Assembly: GCF_017654505.1 (NCBI RefSeq)
Contig: NC_054541.1
Span: forward strand, 46,628,486-46,692,485
DNA: 64,000 nt
Direction of reading: 5' to 3'
Origin: Polyodon spathula
Taxonomy: Eukaryota; Chordata; Actinopteri; Acipenseriformes; Polyodontidae
A program made the translations under genes and the position numbers. Position 1 is the stretch's first letter. Every line of letters starts with the position of its first letter. Positions 33,701 through 47,399 of this stretch are shown piece by piece. The notes beneath the pieces are model-generated. The model did not search any database and had not been told where the DNA came from. It saw nothing but the letters and a program-made list of their open reading frames with translations.

Positions 33701-36493
33701 GAGAGACTTTATATACTTTCACAACTCTTTAAATTTTTTTCAACAGTTTTGTTGGTGCATTGCTGCACTGCACTCAATTCAGGAAATAAAAGGTCTGCTG
33801 TTTCTATGCATAGACATTCTAACCCCTTCGTGAAAGCACACCTTTAAAAAGCACAACTACATAAGGTTGTGAATGAGAAGGTATTACACAAAAATAAATG
33901 AAAACAGAAATCGATCTACTTCTCTATATCATGATTCGTTCACTATTATGCTATCTCTCCTACCCGTTTCATAACGCAGAGCTGCTACTTGAACCATGTC
34001 ACAGTCATAGCTACTTGTGTTTTTAATTAGTTTATTTTTGATGTAAGGTTTTGAGCAAAACTAATAATTACATCTGTATGTGTGTATGTGTATTTTCAGC
34101 GTTTATGTTTTTGGGGGGAATAACACTAAATTACAAAACAGCAATGGTCATTGAAATGTCTATATAAATTAACAATTTATACACACTGAAGACGAGGAAG
34201 GAGTCAGAATGTGTATTGCACTGTTGCATTTTAATGTATTGCAATCTTAAGCATAGCATCAGATCTCTTTATACCATGTATGATCACAGAATATGTGATT
34301 ATGTGTAATGTGGTAGGTTATATATGTGTTTTTTTTTTTTTTTTTACTAAGCTGTAAATTTAAAAAAGGAAAATTAAATACAGGTCTACATTATCTGAAG
34401 GATATTCACTTGCATGTGAAATAGCGGACAGCGAAGCATCGAAAACAAATGAAATTGCAGCTGCTAAGAAATGCCCTGAAAACCCTCTGCTGTTTGATTT
34501 TTTTTTTTTTTTTGTGAAATGCCTAAATGATCCAAACACAGTGGAATGCACTGCGCAAGCGGCTCTTAACATATCAATAACTTTTGCTGTAAGTTTTTTT
34601 TTTTTTTTGAGATGCATTGCGACAAGTGGCTTCGGCACCATCAGTTACTTCGCGCCCTCGCTATTTTAACTGTCTAACTAGGGGTGCACCCCCTTGTCTT
34701 TGCAGGTCTTCCATCCTATACAAAGGTTACAGTTTTGTTCGATAGCTTTCAATACCCCCACTTTAAAATTGTTCCAGGGGTAAACTAGTAATTAAAGCTA
34801 AACCATTTTAATTATGGGGCAGTTCTGCTTATAGCAGTTCTTACTACCCTTAAAAAGTACCAAAAAAACAGGATAAGGCCTTGCCTTGCCTTTGGAACTC
34901 CCTCCCAAGTCATACCAGAAATTCTGGCACAGTCAAATCTGTCACATCAAATTTTAAAACATATTGAACTGGATTGATTGGACCGTGAGTTTTAGTTGTT
35001 TATGATACTTGAAGTTGTTGTTAAAGTAAGAATAAGGAACTGAGTGGTTATACTGTGGCCTGTATAGCTGCAACTGACCTTGAGTTTTGATATCTCCAGG
35101 GACCGCTGTAAGTACACTGCCTGGACTGTCTGCTGTCTGAGTCATGGCTCAGGGTGGTCAGGCTACGGTTTATTTTGGTGGTAACATAGTTCTTTCTTAA
35201 TACCTTATCCAGAGCTAATAAAATCAATTGAAACATTTTATTGAAATTCCTCTCTCAAAAATGTTGCCAAGTATTTTATTTTTTTATTTTTTATTGGGAA
35301 CACCTGATAAGGTAAAAGAACAAAATCTTTACTTGAAGCAGCTAGCAGGTTCTTTAAAAACCCATATATGAAAGTGCATGGTGCATTAAACTGCACCGAG
35401 TGAAATGAAGGCAAGCTTGCAGCAGATGAAATGATGAATCATAGATGCATCCAGACACAGGAATCAGACTCTGACGATCACTAATCACTTTGGTTCACAA
35501 TTATATTTTTGCATCAAAGTGCAAAAACTGGCTCTGCAGAAGTTGAAATGAGGTCTGTTATCTCCGATGGGCAGCAGCTGTGTGCTTTATGTACGTAAAA
35601 GCCACTTCACTTTTATGGTATTTATGTCATGGGGAAGGTGTAATTAACCCCCCACACTGAGTCTGTTTGCAGCTAATGTGCTCAGATACCCCATGTAGAT
35701 ACATTGGAAACATACAGTACACTGCGTTTTACAAGAATAACCAACCGGAAAATAAAGCAAGTGTTTTTATGTTCATTACTGTTCATATCACTGCAAAGTG
35801 ATATTCATGTCTGAAATTGAAAACCAGTAAAAGGGGAATTATCAAGTACTGGATTTCGAATGAAGCAGTACATAGAAGATGGGGAGAGACAAGCTTTTCA
35901 CTTTGTTAGGGTTATTCAGAGATGTTCATACGATACCCATTTGTTATTCAGCCTTTGGCAATAAAACGTCTGTCTTCACCAGTGTGTTAAAGGTATTAGC
36001 CTTAATATTTGTCTACTTAGATAATATCCTCTACTTCAAATTAAGTTTTAGTTAAGGTTGTCCAAGATTAGTTCTAATCTCGCTCTGTAAAACCGGCGTT
36101 TGAAATTACTTACAAACTAGTCAACATATTTCTGTGATGAGACAGTGTTCTGTTTGTATTCTTTAAGACTCAAGGTTCACAATGGGAACGAGAAAGACTG
36201 ATTTTAGTACTGCTATAATCCAGTTCCATATGAACAAGAAATTGCCCCTGATGGTCAAATATAGTCAGAATGAGGCAGGCTGGTCATGTCAAAATCAAGC
36301 ATCTACAATCTTTATAGTGGTAGGTGGGAAAATCTTCCATAAGCATAATTGTCATACAGTGTGTGTCCTATTCCGAGGTGCAGGAGGATAGTAGCATCCT
36401 CTTCAGCATTGCACTGACTCAACACAGGGACCAAGGACATAGCAGAACTCGGAATGGGGGAAATCTCCCGACACCTTTTACAACGTTACTCTC

Positions 36494-39400
36494 TTCAGCT
36501 GCACTCACTGAGGCTGGCTTCATCAGCAGCAATGACTGAGGCTGGCTTCCTCAGCTGCAATGACTGAGGCTGGCTTCATCAGCTGCAATGACTGAGGCTG
36601 GCTTCATCAGCAGCACTCACTGAGGCTGGCTTCATCAGCTGCAATGACTGAGGCTGGCTTCATCAGCTGCAATGACTGAGGCTGGCTTCATCAGCTGCAA
36701 TGACTGAGGCTGGCTTCATCAGCAGCAATGACTGAGGCTGGCTTCATCAGCTGCAATGACTGAGGCTGGCTTCATCAGCTGCAATGACTGAGGCTGGCTT
36801 CATCAGCAGCAATGACTGAGGCTGGCTTCATCAGCAGCAATGACTGAGGCTGGCTTCATCAGCAGCAATGACTGAGGCTGGCTTCATCAGCTGCAATGAC
36901 TGAGGCTGGCTTCATCAGCTGCAATGACTGAGGCTGGCTACATCAGCAGGAATGACTGAGGCTGGCTTCATCAGCAGCACTCACTGAGGCTGGCTTCATC
37001 AGCAGCAATGACTGAGGCTGGCTTCATCAGCAGCACTCACTGAGGCTGGCTTCATCAGCAGCAATGACTGAGGCTGGCTTCATCAGCAGCACTCACTGAG
37101 GCTGGCTTCATCAGCTGCACTTACTGAGGCTGGCTTCATCAGCTGCAATGACTGAGGCTGGCTTCATCAGCAGCAATGACTGAGGCTGGCTTCATCAGCA
37201 GCAATGACTGAGGCTGGCTTCATCAGCAGCAATGACTGAGGCTGGCTTCATCAGCAGCAATGACTGAGGCTGGCTTCATCAGCAGCACTCACTGAGGCTG
37301 GCTTCATCAGCAGCACTCACTGAGGCTGGCTTCATCAGCAGCACTCACTGAGGCTGGCTTCATCAGCAGCAATGACTGAGGCTGGCTTCATCAGCAGCAC
37401 TCACTGAGGCTGGCTTCATCAGCAGCACTCACTGAGGCTGGCTTCATCAGCAGCAATGACTGAGGCTGGCTTCATCAGCAGCAATGACTGAGGCTGGCTT
37501 CATCAGCTGCAATGACTGAGGCTGGCTTCATCAGCAGCAATGTCTAAGGCTGGCTTCATCAGCAGCAATGACTGAGGCTGGCTTCATCAGCTGCAATGAC
37601 TGAGGCTGGCTTCATCAGCAGCAATGACTGAGGCTGGCTTCATCAGCAGCAATGACTGAGGCTGGCTTCATCAGCAGCAATGACTGAGGCTGGCTTCATC
37701 AGCTGCAATGACTGAGGCTGGCTTCATCAGCTGCAATGACTGAGGCTGGCTTCATCAGCAGCACTCACTGAGGCTGGCTTCATCAGCAGCAATGACTGAG
37801 GCTGGCTTCATCAGCAGCAATGACTGAGGCTGGCTTCATCAGCAGCACTGACTGAGTCTGGCTTCATCAGCTGCAATGACTGAGGCTGGCTTCATCAGCA
37901 GTAATGACTGAGACTGGCTTCATCAGCAGCAATGACTGAGGCTGGCTTCATCAGCAGCAATGACTGAGGCTGGCTTCATCAGCAGCAATGACTGAGGCTG
38001 GCTTCATCAGCAGCAATGACTGAGGCTGGCTTCATCAGCAGCAATCACTGAGGCTGGCTTCATCAGCAGCAATGACTGAGGCTGGCTTCATCAGCAGCAA
38101 TGACTGAGGCTGGCTTCATCAGCAGCAATGACTGAGGCTGGCTTCATCAGCAGCAATGACTGAGGCTGGCTTCATCAGCTGCAATGACTGAGGCTGGCTT
38201 CATCAGCTGCAATGACTGAGGCTGGCTTCATCAGCAGGAATGACTGAGGCTGGCTTCATCAGCAGCACTCACTGAGGCTGGCTTCATCAGCAGCAATGAC
38301 TGAGGCTGGCTTCATCAGCAGCAATGACTGAGGCTGGCTTCATCAGCAGCAATGACTGAGGCTGGCTTCATCAGCAGGAATGACTGAGTCTGGCTTCATC
38401 AGCAGCAATGACTGAGGCTGGCTTCATCAGCAGCAATGACTGAGGCTGGCTTCATCAGCAGCAATGACTGAGGCTGGCTTCATCAGCTGCAATGACTGAG
38501 GCTGGCTTCATCAGCTGCAATGACTGAGGCTGGCTTCATCAGCTGCAATGACTGAGGCTGGCTTCATCAGCTGCAATGACTGAGGCTGGCTTCATCAGCT
38601 GCAATGACTGAGGCTGGCTTCATCAGCTGCAATGACTGAGGCTGGCTTCATCAGCAGCAATGACTGAGGCTGGCTTCATCAGCAGCAATGACTGAGGCTG
38701 GCTTCATCAGCAGCAATGACTGAGGCTGGCTTCATCAGCAGCAATGACTGAGGCTGGCTTCATCAGCTGCAATGACTGAGGCTGGCTTCATCAGCTGCAA
38801 TGACTGAGGCTGGCTTCATCAGCTGCAATGACTGAGGCTGGCTTCATCAGCAGCAATGACTGAGGCTGGCTTCATCAGCAGCAATGACTGAGGCTGGCTT
38901 CATCAGCAGCAATGTCTGAGGCTGGCTTCATCAGCAGCAATGACTGAGGCTGGCTTCATCAGCTGCAATGACTGAGGCTGGCTTCATCAGCTGCAATGAC
39001 TGAGGCTGGCTTCATCAGCTGCAATGACTGAGGCTGGCTTCATCAGCAGCAATGACTGAGGCTGGCTTCATCAGCAGCAATGACTGAGGCTGGCTTCATC
39101 AGCAGCAATGACTGAGGCTGGCTTCATCAGCTGCAATGACTGAGGCTGGCTTCATCAGCTGCAATGACTGAGGCTGGCTTCATCAGCTGCAATGACTGAG
39201 GCTGGCTTCATCAGCTGCAATGACTGAGGCTGGCTTCATCAGCTGCAATGACTGAGGCTGGCTTCATCAGCTGCAATGACTGAGGCTGGCTTCATCAGCA
39301 GCAATGACTGAGGCTGGCTTCATCAGCAGCAATGACTGAGGCTGGCTTCATCAGCAGCAATGACTGAGGCTGGCTTCATCAGCAGCAATGACTGAGGCTG

Positions 39401-40991
39401 GCTTCATCAGCAGCAATGACTGAGGCTGGCTTCATCAGCAGCAATGACTGAGGCTGGCTTCATCAGCAGCAATGACTGAGGCTGGCTTCATCAGCAGCAA
39501 TGACTGAGGCTGGCTTCATCAGCAGCAATGACTGAGGCTGGCTTCATCAGCAGCAATGACTGAGGCTGGCTTCATCAGCAGCAATCACTGAGGCTGGCTT
39601 CATCAGCAGCAATCACTGAGGCTGGCTTCATCAGCAGCAATCACTGAGGCTGGCTTCATCAGCAGCAATGACTGAGGCTGGCTTCATCAGCAGCACTCAC
39701 TGAGGCTGGCTTCATCAGCAGCAATGACTGAGGCTGGCTTCATCAGCAGCACTCACTGAGGCTGGCTTCATCAGCAGCAATGACTGAGGCTGGCTTCATC
39801 AGCTGCAATGACTGAGGCTGGCTTCATCAGCTGCAATGACTGAGGCTGGCTTCATCAGCTGCAATGACTGAGGCTGGCTTCATCAGCTGCAATGACTGAG
39901 GCTGGCTTCATCAGCTGCAATGACTGAGGCTGGCTTCATCAGCAGCAATGACTGAGGCTGGCTTCATCAGCAGCAATGACTGAGGCTGGCTTCATCAGCA
40001 GCAATGACTGAGGCTGGCTTCATCAGCAGCAATGACTGAGGCTGGCTTCATCAGCAGCAATGACTGAGGCTGGCTTCATCAGCAGCAATGACTGAGGCTG
40101 GCTTCATCAGCTGCAATGACTGAGGCTGGCTTCATCAGCTGCAATGACTGAGGCTGGCTTCATCAGCTGCAATGACTGAGGCTGGCTTCATCAGCTGCAA
40201 TGACTGAGGCTGGCTTCATCAGCTGCAATGACTGAGGCTGGCTTCATCAGCTGCAATGACTGAGGCTGGCTTCATCAGCTGCAATGACTGAGGCTGGCTT
40301 CATCAGCAGCAATGACTGAGGCTGGCTTCATCAGCTGCAATGACTGAGGCTGGCTTCATCAGCTGCAATGACTGAGGCTGGCTTCATCAGCTGCAATGAC
40401 TGAGGCTGGCTTCATCAGCTGCAATGACTGAGGCTGGCTTCATCAGCAGCAATGACTGAGGCTGGCTTCATCAGCTGCAATGACTGAGGCTGGCTTCATC
40501 AGCAGCAATGACTGAGGCTGGCTTCATCAGCTGCAATGACTGAGGCTGGCTTCATCAGCAGCAATGACTGAGGCTGGCTTCATCAGCAGCAATGACTGAG
40601 GCTGGCTTCATCAGCAGCAATGACTGAGGCTGGCTTCATCAGCAGCACTCACTGAGGCTGGCTTCATCAGCAGCAATCACTGAGGCTGGCTTCATCAACA
40701 GCAATGACTGAGGCTGGCTTCATCAGCAGCACTCACTGAGGCTGGCTTCATCAGCAGCACTCACTGAGGCTGGCTTCATCAGCTGCACTCACTGAGGCTG
40801 GCTTCATCAACAGCAATGACTGAGGCTGGCTTCATCAGCTGCAATGACTGAGGCTGGCTTCATCAGCTGCAATGACTGAGACTGGCTTCATCAGCTGCAA
40901 TGACTGAGGCTGGCTTCATCAGCTGCAATGACTGAGGCTGGCTTCATCAGCAGCAATGACTGAGGCTGGCTTCATCACCTGCACTCACTGA
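36494..40991. repeat. Minisatellite, 160 units of 28 bp
   Basis: The unit is ACTGAGGCTGGCTTCATCAG followed by an 8-base variable end: CAGCAATG, CTGCAATG, CAGCACTC or CAGCAATC. Full units start at 36507 and the last at 40959; the difference is exactly 159 x 28, so no net insertion or deletion is present. Since 28 is not a multiple of 3 and each unit contains TGA, all six frames are closed, so it is not coding. It starts abruptly and stops 15 bp before an LTR. Variant ends are clustered, which points to local duplication or conversion. Confidence 0.97.
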
Positions 40992-41005
40992 AACATTAAT
41001 GGAAG

Positions 41006-41617
41006 GGTGACAAAGTGCCCGCTCCTGTGCATATTATCTGTTATGTTGCGTGTGGTTTGTTAAATGCTGGTGTATAGTCATTGGTACATGGGATATAACC
41101 GGGTCTTTGTAACACGAGTGTTTAAAATGTATATTTGTATTTAGGCACAGGATTGTACATCACTTCACGTACATTTAAAGTAGTTAATATGTGAGCACGG
41201 GGTTGCACATAATTAATTCACGTGCTGGGATTCAAGTGAATAATTAATTAGTAATTGAATCCAAGCACAACAGTAGATATAGATACACGTTTTATTCACT
41301 CGGGGTTGGGTGTTTGGTGAGTGGAGAACGGGAGAGAGAGGATAAAGAATTTAATAACAATTGCTATTGCGTGCTGGTGGGACCAGCACGATACTTGTTT
41401 ATTTAAAAACTCACCGTGTTTTGTCTGTGCAGTTCGTTTTGTTTATGTCTATTTGTTTTGGTGTAGAGTGCCGTGTCCTGTGTTTTCTGTTTGTTTAAAC
41501 CTTTTATTTTGTAATAAACCGGCGCCAGCAGACGTCTTCATCATTTCATTTCATCCGTCCTGTCTGTGTATTTCCTTCCTGGTTCTGATGCCGCCCACTT
41601 CGGCCGTCTCTGTGACA
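41006..41617 (+). mobile_element. Solo LTR (family 1, copy A) with 5-bp target duplication
   Basis: The LTR-like unit begins GGTGACAAAGTGCCC (ancestral TG now GG) and ends CTGTGACA. GGAAG flanks it on both sides (41001-41005 and 41618-41622), a 5-bp target duplication as in retrovirus-like and Ty3-type elements. It has a poly(A) signal region (TTTATTTTGTAATAAAC, about 41500-41519) and a CACTCGGGG block that in copy B follows a TATA box. No internal genes are present, so it is a solo LTR left after recombination. Confidence 0.75.
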
Positions 41618-41622
41618 GGAAG

Positions 41623-44600
41623 CTATTGCAAGTCAAGGTCAGTACATTGGGTCTAGAAACCAAAATGCTATCCTTCTTTCTTAATTATCAGATCTGGTAT
41701 CTTTTTGTTTACAGAGGAGCCACTGGTTTGTGAGGTCTGTTCAGCAAAGTGTGTGCAATTGTGCTGAGCAACGCACTGAATTAAAGTCATGGTGGTGCTT
41801 TTTAAAAACAAACTAACTGATCAGAAGATAACTGGTATTTTGGCATTTAATGTAGAGTCATCATGTTTTTTATTATTTGGTACTTTTTAAAAGCACCTAT
41901 AAGGCTAGAGGTAACTGAATTAAAACTGAACGTAGCACTAGAGACACATTTTGGACCTAAAGCTGTACATTTTAAAAAAGCAACAGCAAACATTCCTGCT
42001 AGGTCTGGCCTATTTCTTGTGTGTTCTAGTTTGAATCTCTCCATCATTAACTATACTGACAGCCCACAAAATATGCTTGACATAGTTATCAAGGCAACAG
42101 GTTTTCAATTAGATGTGGCAATTTGCATGTGCCACTGAGTAGATTAAATGATTAGAATGGAAATTAAAATACAGCTTTAAAAACAGGCCTGTTTGTTCAT
42201 TAGACCGGCGAATCTGTACTTTCTCAAGGAAGATGGACTGATTTTCAGAATCCTGTCATTGGAAAATTACAGGGACCTGCATGCTCAGCAAACATTTCAA
42301 AACTCTAAGAAATTAGTTTAGTCAGCTTGGACCTCCTGCTGGTCCTTTGAACTGAAAAAGGAGTCCTCATAGCTCCTGGGGGTTGGGGCGGTGCATATCT
42401 GCTGCACAGTGGAGGAGTATGCTGTATACACTGGTTCTTATTAAGTGCTGTCTTTCACAATTAATGCAGACTAGAGTATCACTATCTGAGGATCTATGGA
42501 GTTTTCCATAAATTGTCACACTTTTTATGTCAGGAGAACTGCTCATAGGATTATGATCAAACTTGGTTTAGGCATTTTTTAGTACAAATTATTGATCAAC
42601 AATCTGAGTGTATCTTTCTGTGTGCCTGCACATGTGGACATAGTCCATGGTTATCTTCTGTTCATAACACTCATTTTGTCATTTTGTCCCAGAGGGATGC
42701 ATGGTTAATTTTGCTTTGTTTTGACTGTCAGACTAGAGTACTGGAGCTTCCCTTTTTCTTAATTGTTTTTTTATCATTTACTAGCAGGGCAATTCATGGC
42801 TTCTGTCAACCTGAGTCCGACAATAAAAGCAAATGATCAAATACTCCAGTAATAGAAAGGATAAAGAGCTCTGTGTTCTTGATCACGTGATCAGAGCACA
42901 AGATCAGGCATCCCCAAAGGCAGTGGGGAGGCTCAGGAACAGAAAGAGCTGCCCTTTGCTGACATCACATTCTGAATAAAGAAATTACTATTGGCATCTG
43001 GAAAATAGAACAAACAGTTATGATCTCTCAGATGGCAATACAGCACAGCGCACATGCTGCTGGGAGACATTCTAGTTTGTATGACTGTATATTTTTCAGG
43101 TTAGGTCTATCTTTCTTGAAAATAAGTTTATCATGTTTATCATTTGTTTATCATATATGAATGGTCAACGCATGCACAAACTGAAATACTGGTAAATATA
43201 CTGGGATCTATTCATTTGATCTAAATTGGCGGCGATACACCTCCAGTGAATGTGAGAAACACCATATTTGTTCTGTTTCTTACTGATGTATTTCAAGCAG
43301 TGTTGCATGGGGACCGGTTAACGAACACACTCTGGTATACCAGCTGTACTTAGAGAGAAGACACAGGGCTGCGATAAACATACGTATACATTATTTAATA
43401 CTGATATTTCACACTAATTTGCTCTTAAAGAGACATACACACACACTCTAAAAGTCCTCTTCCTTTAATGACTTGAATGACAGCCTTGTTTAGATCTGCC
43501 ACTGATTAGATCAATTGAATAAACCCCACTGGACCATGGACACCAAAAGAACTCTTGCAAAAATACATGCATGACTAAACTTGCGAGAGCAGTGAGATGT
43601 GAACCGCATGCATTTTAGCAGACAACTGCATTTATCACCCCTGATAGGAATGAGTCACTCTCCGCCTCCCTGACATATAGCTCTGTGGTTTCTCTGCTAA
43701 ACTGATTATGATAAACTCTGGCGGTAAAACAGGGCTGTTCTACACAATAAATGATGTTTATTTGAATCAAAAGTAAACCTTTTCCGGAAGGGGAGAACTC
43801 AGTGAGGATACGCCTTCGTGAGTGTGTGATAAATTGAGTAAATATGGACTTGTGAAATCAACGGCAATAGGTTCATAATTAAAGGGAGCTGCATTTTCAC
43901 TACAGTGTTTTCAAGTTATTAATTTCCCTTTGTTTATCTGAAATAATCATCGTTGTCCATTATAGAGTTTTGAGTGTCCTCTCAGGTTATTGAGGAATAA
44001 CAAAACTGCCTCCTGGGTATTATGATACAATGGGAGGGCAGTGTCTGGTTGCTGTATATTTGGGGTTAATCGTTTCAATTCTAATAATATAAAAGCAAAT
44101 TACATCAGCTTGTTTCCAGCTGCCTCTTTAGGAAAGCCTATATATATATCGCTTGAAGGTGAACTTCTGTATCTGTTTTACATCTAAAGTCATATAAAGA
44201 GAAATACATTCATATTGATATAACAGCGGAAACAAATCTGTTTATATGTAAGAGTGCAAAACATTCCTACCATTCCAGAGTAACATCCAGAAACGACAAA
44301 ACATTATAAGCCTCAATATTGCTAATAACCTCCTGGTATTAATAGGACACTTGTATTATTATGTCTCTTTTGTCTTTCACTTGACAATGTGTTCTGTGTA
44401 CAAGTGCTGAGCCTCTATTCATTTCCATAGAAAATCTTATTGAAACATTTCAGAAGTGACCTGACCCTAGCCTATGCGTGATGGTTCCTCTGAATGCTTC
44501 TGAAATAAACTCTGTTCATGTTTTCCCTTGTGAGTCTCCCCAGAGGCAACCTTATGAGAAACTCCTGCCACAGTACCAACACTGCATTCCAACCAAGGGC

Positions 44601-47212
44601 ACTTGGCACGCGAAGCAATCCTGCGTCACAAGAACACAGGACACAGATGCAGTGTACAGAGACCTAATTTTACCTTTAAATATAGAAAATTAAAAAATGC
44701 CAGAGCATAATTAATTCAGCTTCACAGATACATGTGATACAGATACATTTTTTTTTTTATTAAGAACAAGGGTGTATACAAGAGGATTTTTGACAAGTTA
44801 CAACCACAGATTAAATATTTACTATGAAAGTTTTACCTTTATGGAACTGCCCATATGATGTGTTTGCAGAAATTAACTTGTCTGTTCATTTTTTAATGCA
44901 GTTTTGTTACTTTTAAAGTTGTACATTTGCATCCTTGTTAAACATTTCAGTCTTCTTAGCTGGCAACACTTTAGTTTAGGGATCCATTATCAGTGCATAA
45001 TAACTGTATTGCAAAAACAAAGCAGACCAATACAATTGGTGAGACAAACATATAAAGACAGACAGACAGATAGATAGACAAAGAAAGACAAACAGGCCTG
45101 AAAAGACTACATCCGTTATAAGGAATTATAAACAATAGCAAAAAATAAATAAAAAAATCCTTATCATAGTCTATAATTGTTAATAGCATAATTAATAACA
45201 TGTTTATAGATTGCTTATACTCACTTATATGACGGAGCCCTAAACTAAAGTATTACCTGCATAGGATTCCATACATAGGATTCCATACATGTGGAAAAAA
45301 TTCCAGAGTAAATATTACATTTTTGCCTGTCACATGTAGGCAAGATTTCCATCCTATAGAGCTGTGTCCTTTCAGGGAGAGTGAAGTTTAACAAACAAAT
45401 GTCAGTTAGTGCTTGTTATTAATGTACAGTAACACATCTGCCCTGCTGTTGGACTAATACATGACCTGACAAATCATGTTGCTGGCTGATTGTTTCAGTG
45501 TTATATTGCAGATTGCTGCTGCAGCCGCTGAATGAGGGGGCTGTGTGAATTAGGTGTGTATTGGACTTAATACTCTCACGCTACAGACATGATATGAAAA
45601 GAAGAAAAATGTTACACTGTACAGTAGTTTTCTGTATAAATCAGTAGGCTTTCATTTTACTGGGAGCAGTGACACTGCAATTATAATGCTGTCAAACATC
45701 AAGGTGAAATCCACTCACTTCTTCGTAGGTGTGCAACATCATGAGGCCATTATTCAAGGAACAGCACAAAGAAACGCTCACAATTTCTTCTTGAATCTCA
45801 AGTGATTTACCAAGCTTCCTCAGGCAAAGCAGCAATAGTTCGAACAGATGGCCGTAGTTTGAACCTTCCAGTGCGGTTTCCGTCGAGAAGCGGTGTTTAT
45901 TTTGACAGCAGATCCAGTCAACACCAGAAAAGCTTTGTAATATGAAACAGAAATACTTTCTTTTATTTATCAGGTAGACTTATGCAGTGTTTATGTATGG
46001 TTACTAAAGCTTTCTCTTGCAGTATAGAGTTCATGTAACCCACTGCAATGTATTGAAATTTCTGAGGCTTATGCTTGAGAATTGATAACCTCTGCAAAAT
46101 GCTCAAAAGGAGGTCAACCTGTTGCTTTTATATAATATTCATACAAAGACTACATAGGTGGGTACTGTATTTTTAAAATGTTGACGTTTGATTTAGCTTT
46201 TTTTTTTTTTTTAAATCAATAGCAGTAATTCCTTGTTTTAAGTTCATTAAATGTTTCATTATAGCCACACATTTTATTCACTCATTTTATTAATTCCAGC
46301 CACGGCTGTAGATGTACCAAGGGAACCACTTCATTTGTAGGTTGGCAAAATAAATAAATCAATCTTTTCTTGATATGCCCATGCGTCACCCTGAGCTGCT
46401 AATCAGTGCATTGGCTTTTACTTAAACATGTGCATTAAGATTTCCATCACAAGTTCAACACATTTACTGGAATGAGCTATTTTACAAATCAAATTCAAAC
46501 TGCAGTGCACCGTTTGTCTACTTTAAAAGTACAAACTTTTAAACACAGTGCTTATCATATTTCAATTAGGAGCGTATTAATAATTTGAGAATGTATTTCA
46601 GATTGCATTGCAATTATACTGTAATTACAAGTGTTATATCGCAATGGCATTGTAAATAAACAACCTTGTGTGAAAATACAGTGTAATCACAGAAGACACT
46701 CCATTGCAAACATTTTATTTTTCTAATTAAACATGTTGCATTGTAACTATACAAGCAGGTGTAGTGTAATCACATTGTGTTTCCATGCAATATAGAAGTA
46801 AAGTGAAGTCTACATCTGAATCCTGATGTGAGAACCTGAGGAGGACACACAAAGAGATAAAGACAAGTGTTTGAAGTGAAAACGCCTTAGGACTAGAGCA
46901 AGACCAATGTTGGATTGAGGAATGCCATATTGACTCATAGATGAAAGACCATTGATGTAAGCTCAGAGTACTTTGATTTACGATCAAGACTCATATGCTT
47001 CAATGATGAAATCTAATTTTCATTGTGGTTATTGCTATACCATAACTGACCATGAAACAATCCAATTATGGTACAGTGATTTACTGAAAACCAGGATTGC
47101 TCTTGTTGTAACCAGAACCACTTTGAATTTAAGTCAAAATTGGATTGAAATGTATGGCACTACCATCGATTATTTACCCAGAGATTACATTTTAATTATG
47201 ACGCTGATATCC
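41623..47212. other. Gene desert, 41.6-47.2 kb
   Basis: Nothing protein-like is recognised. It has a short GACA/GATA run (45056-45080), an A/T-rich stretch and a diffuse block of TGTAATTAC-like words (46600-46760). Confidence 0.55.
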
Positions 47213-47220
47213 TTATAGCG

Positions 47221-47391
47221 CAGTGGTGTCCCATCACGGTCCAGGAAGGCCATTCCACTCCAGGTTTAACAGGTAACATTATATCATAAACTACTTCAGG
47301 GTCTGAATGAAGGTTTAATTTGTTCAATTGAACTTTAGAACAGGACTGGAACAAAGACCAGGAGTGGAAGGGCCAACCTTGGACACTCTTG
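47221..47391. mobile_element. hAT-type MITE with perfect 8-bp target duplication
   Basis: TTATAGCG flanks it exactly on both sides (47213-47220 and 47392-47399). The ends are imperfect inverted repeats, CAGTGGTGTCC at the left and CAAGAGTGTCC at the right on the other strand, and the similarity continues inward through a CCTTCCACTCC-like block (about 40 bp in all). At 171 bp it carries no gene. The perfect target duplication suggests a fairly young insertion. Confidence 0.85.
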
Positions 47392-47399
47392 TTATAGCG

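Larger units (their letters stand above)
23901..36493. other. Gene desert, left part
   Basis: No exon, RNA gene or protein-like frame is recognised over about 12.6 kb. Simple repeats are A-rich (24208-24276), GT (24602-24643), CA then TA (27637-27717), and T-runs (34328-34345, 34499-34513, 34594-34608). A block at about 27440-27640 has repeated TGTAATTAC-like words that recur near 46600-46760, which suggests an old interspersed repeat. A downstream desert agrees with the large gap next to PHLDA1 in human. Confidence 0.6.

Noticed and set aside
34360..34641. 93-codon minus-strand frame
   Set aside because: Built on A/T runs read as Lys stretches; no known protein, no splice signals.
36494..40991. 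CRISPR-like array (28-bp repeats)
   Set aside because: Units are directly abutting with no unique spacers, and the DNA is clearly vertebrate.
41321..41656. 111-codon frame
   Set aside because: It lies within the solo LTR and crosses its end; no protein likeness.
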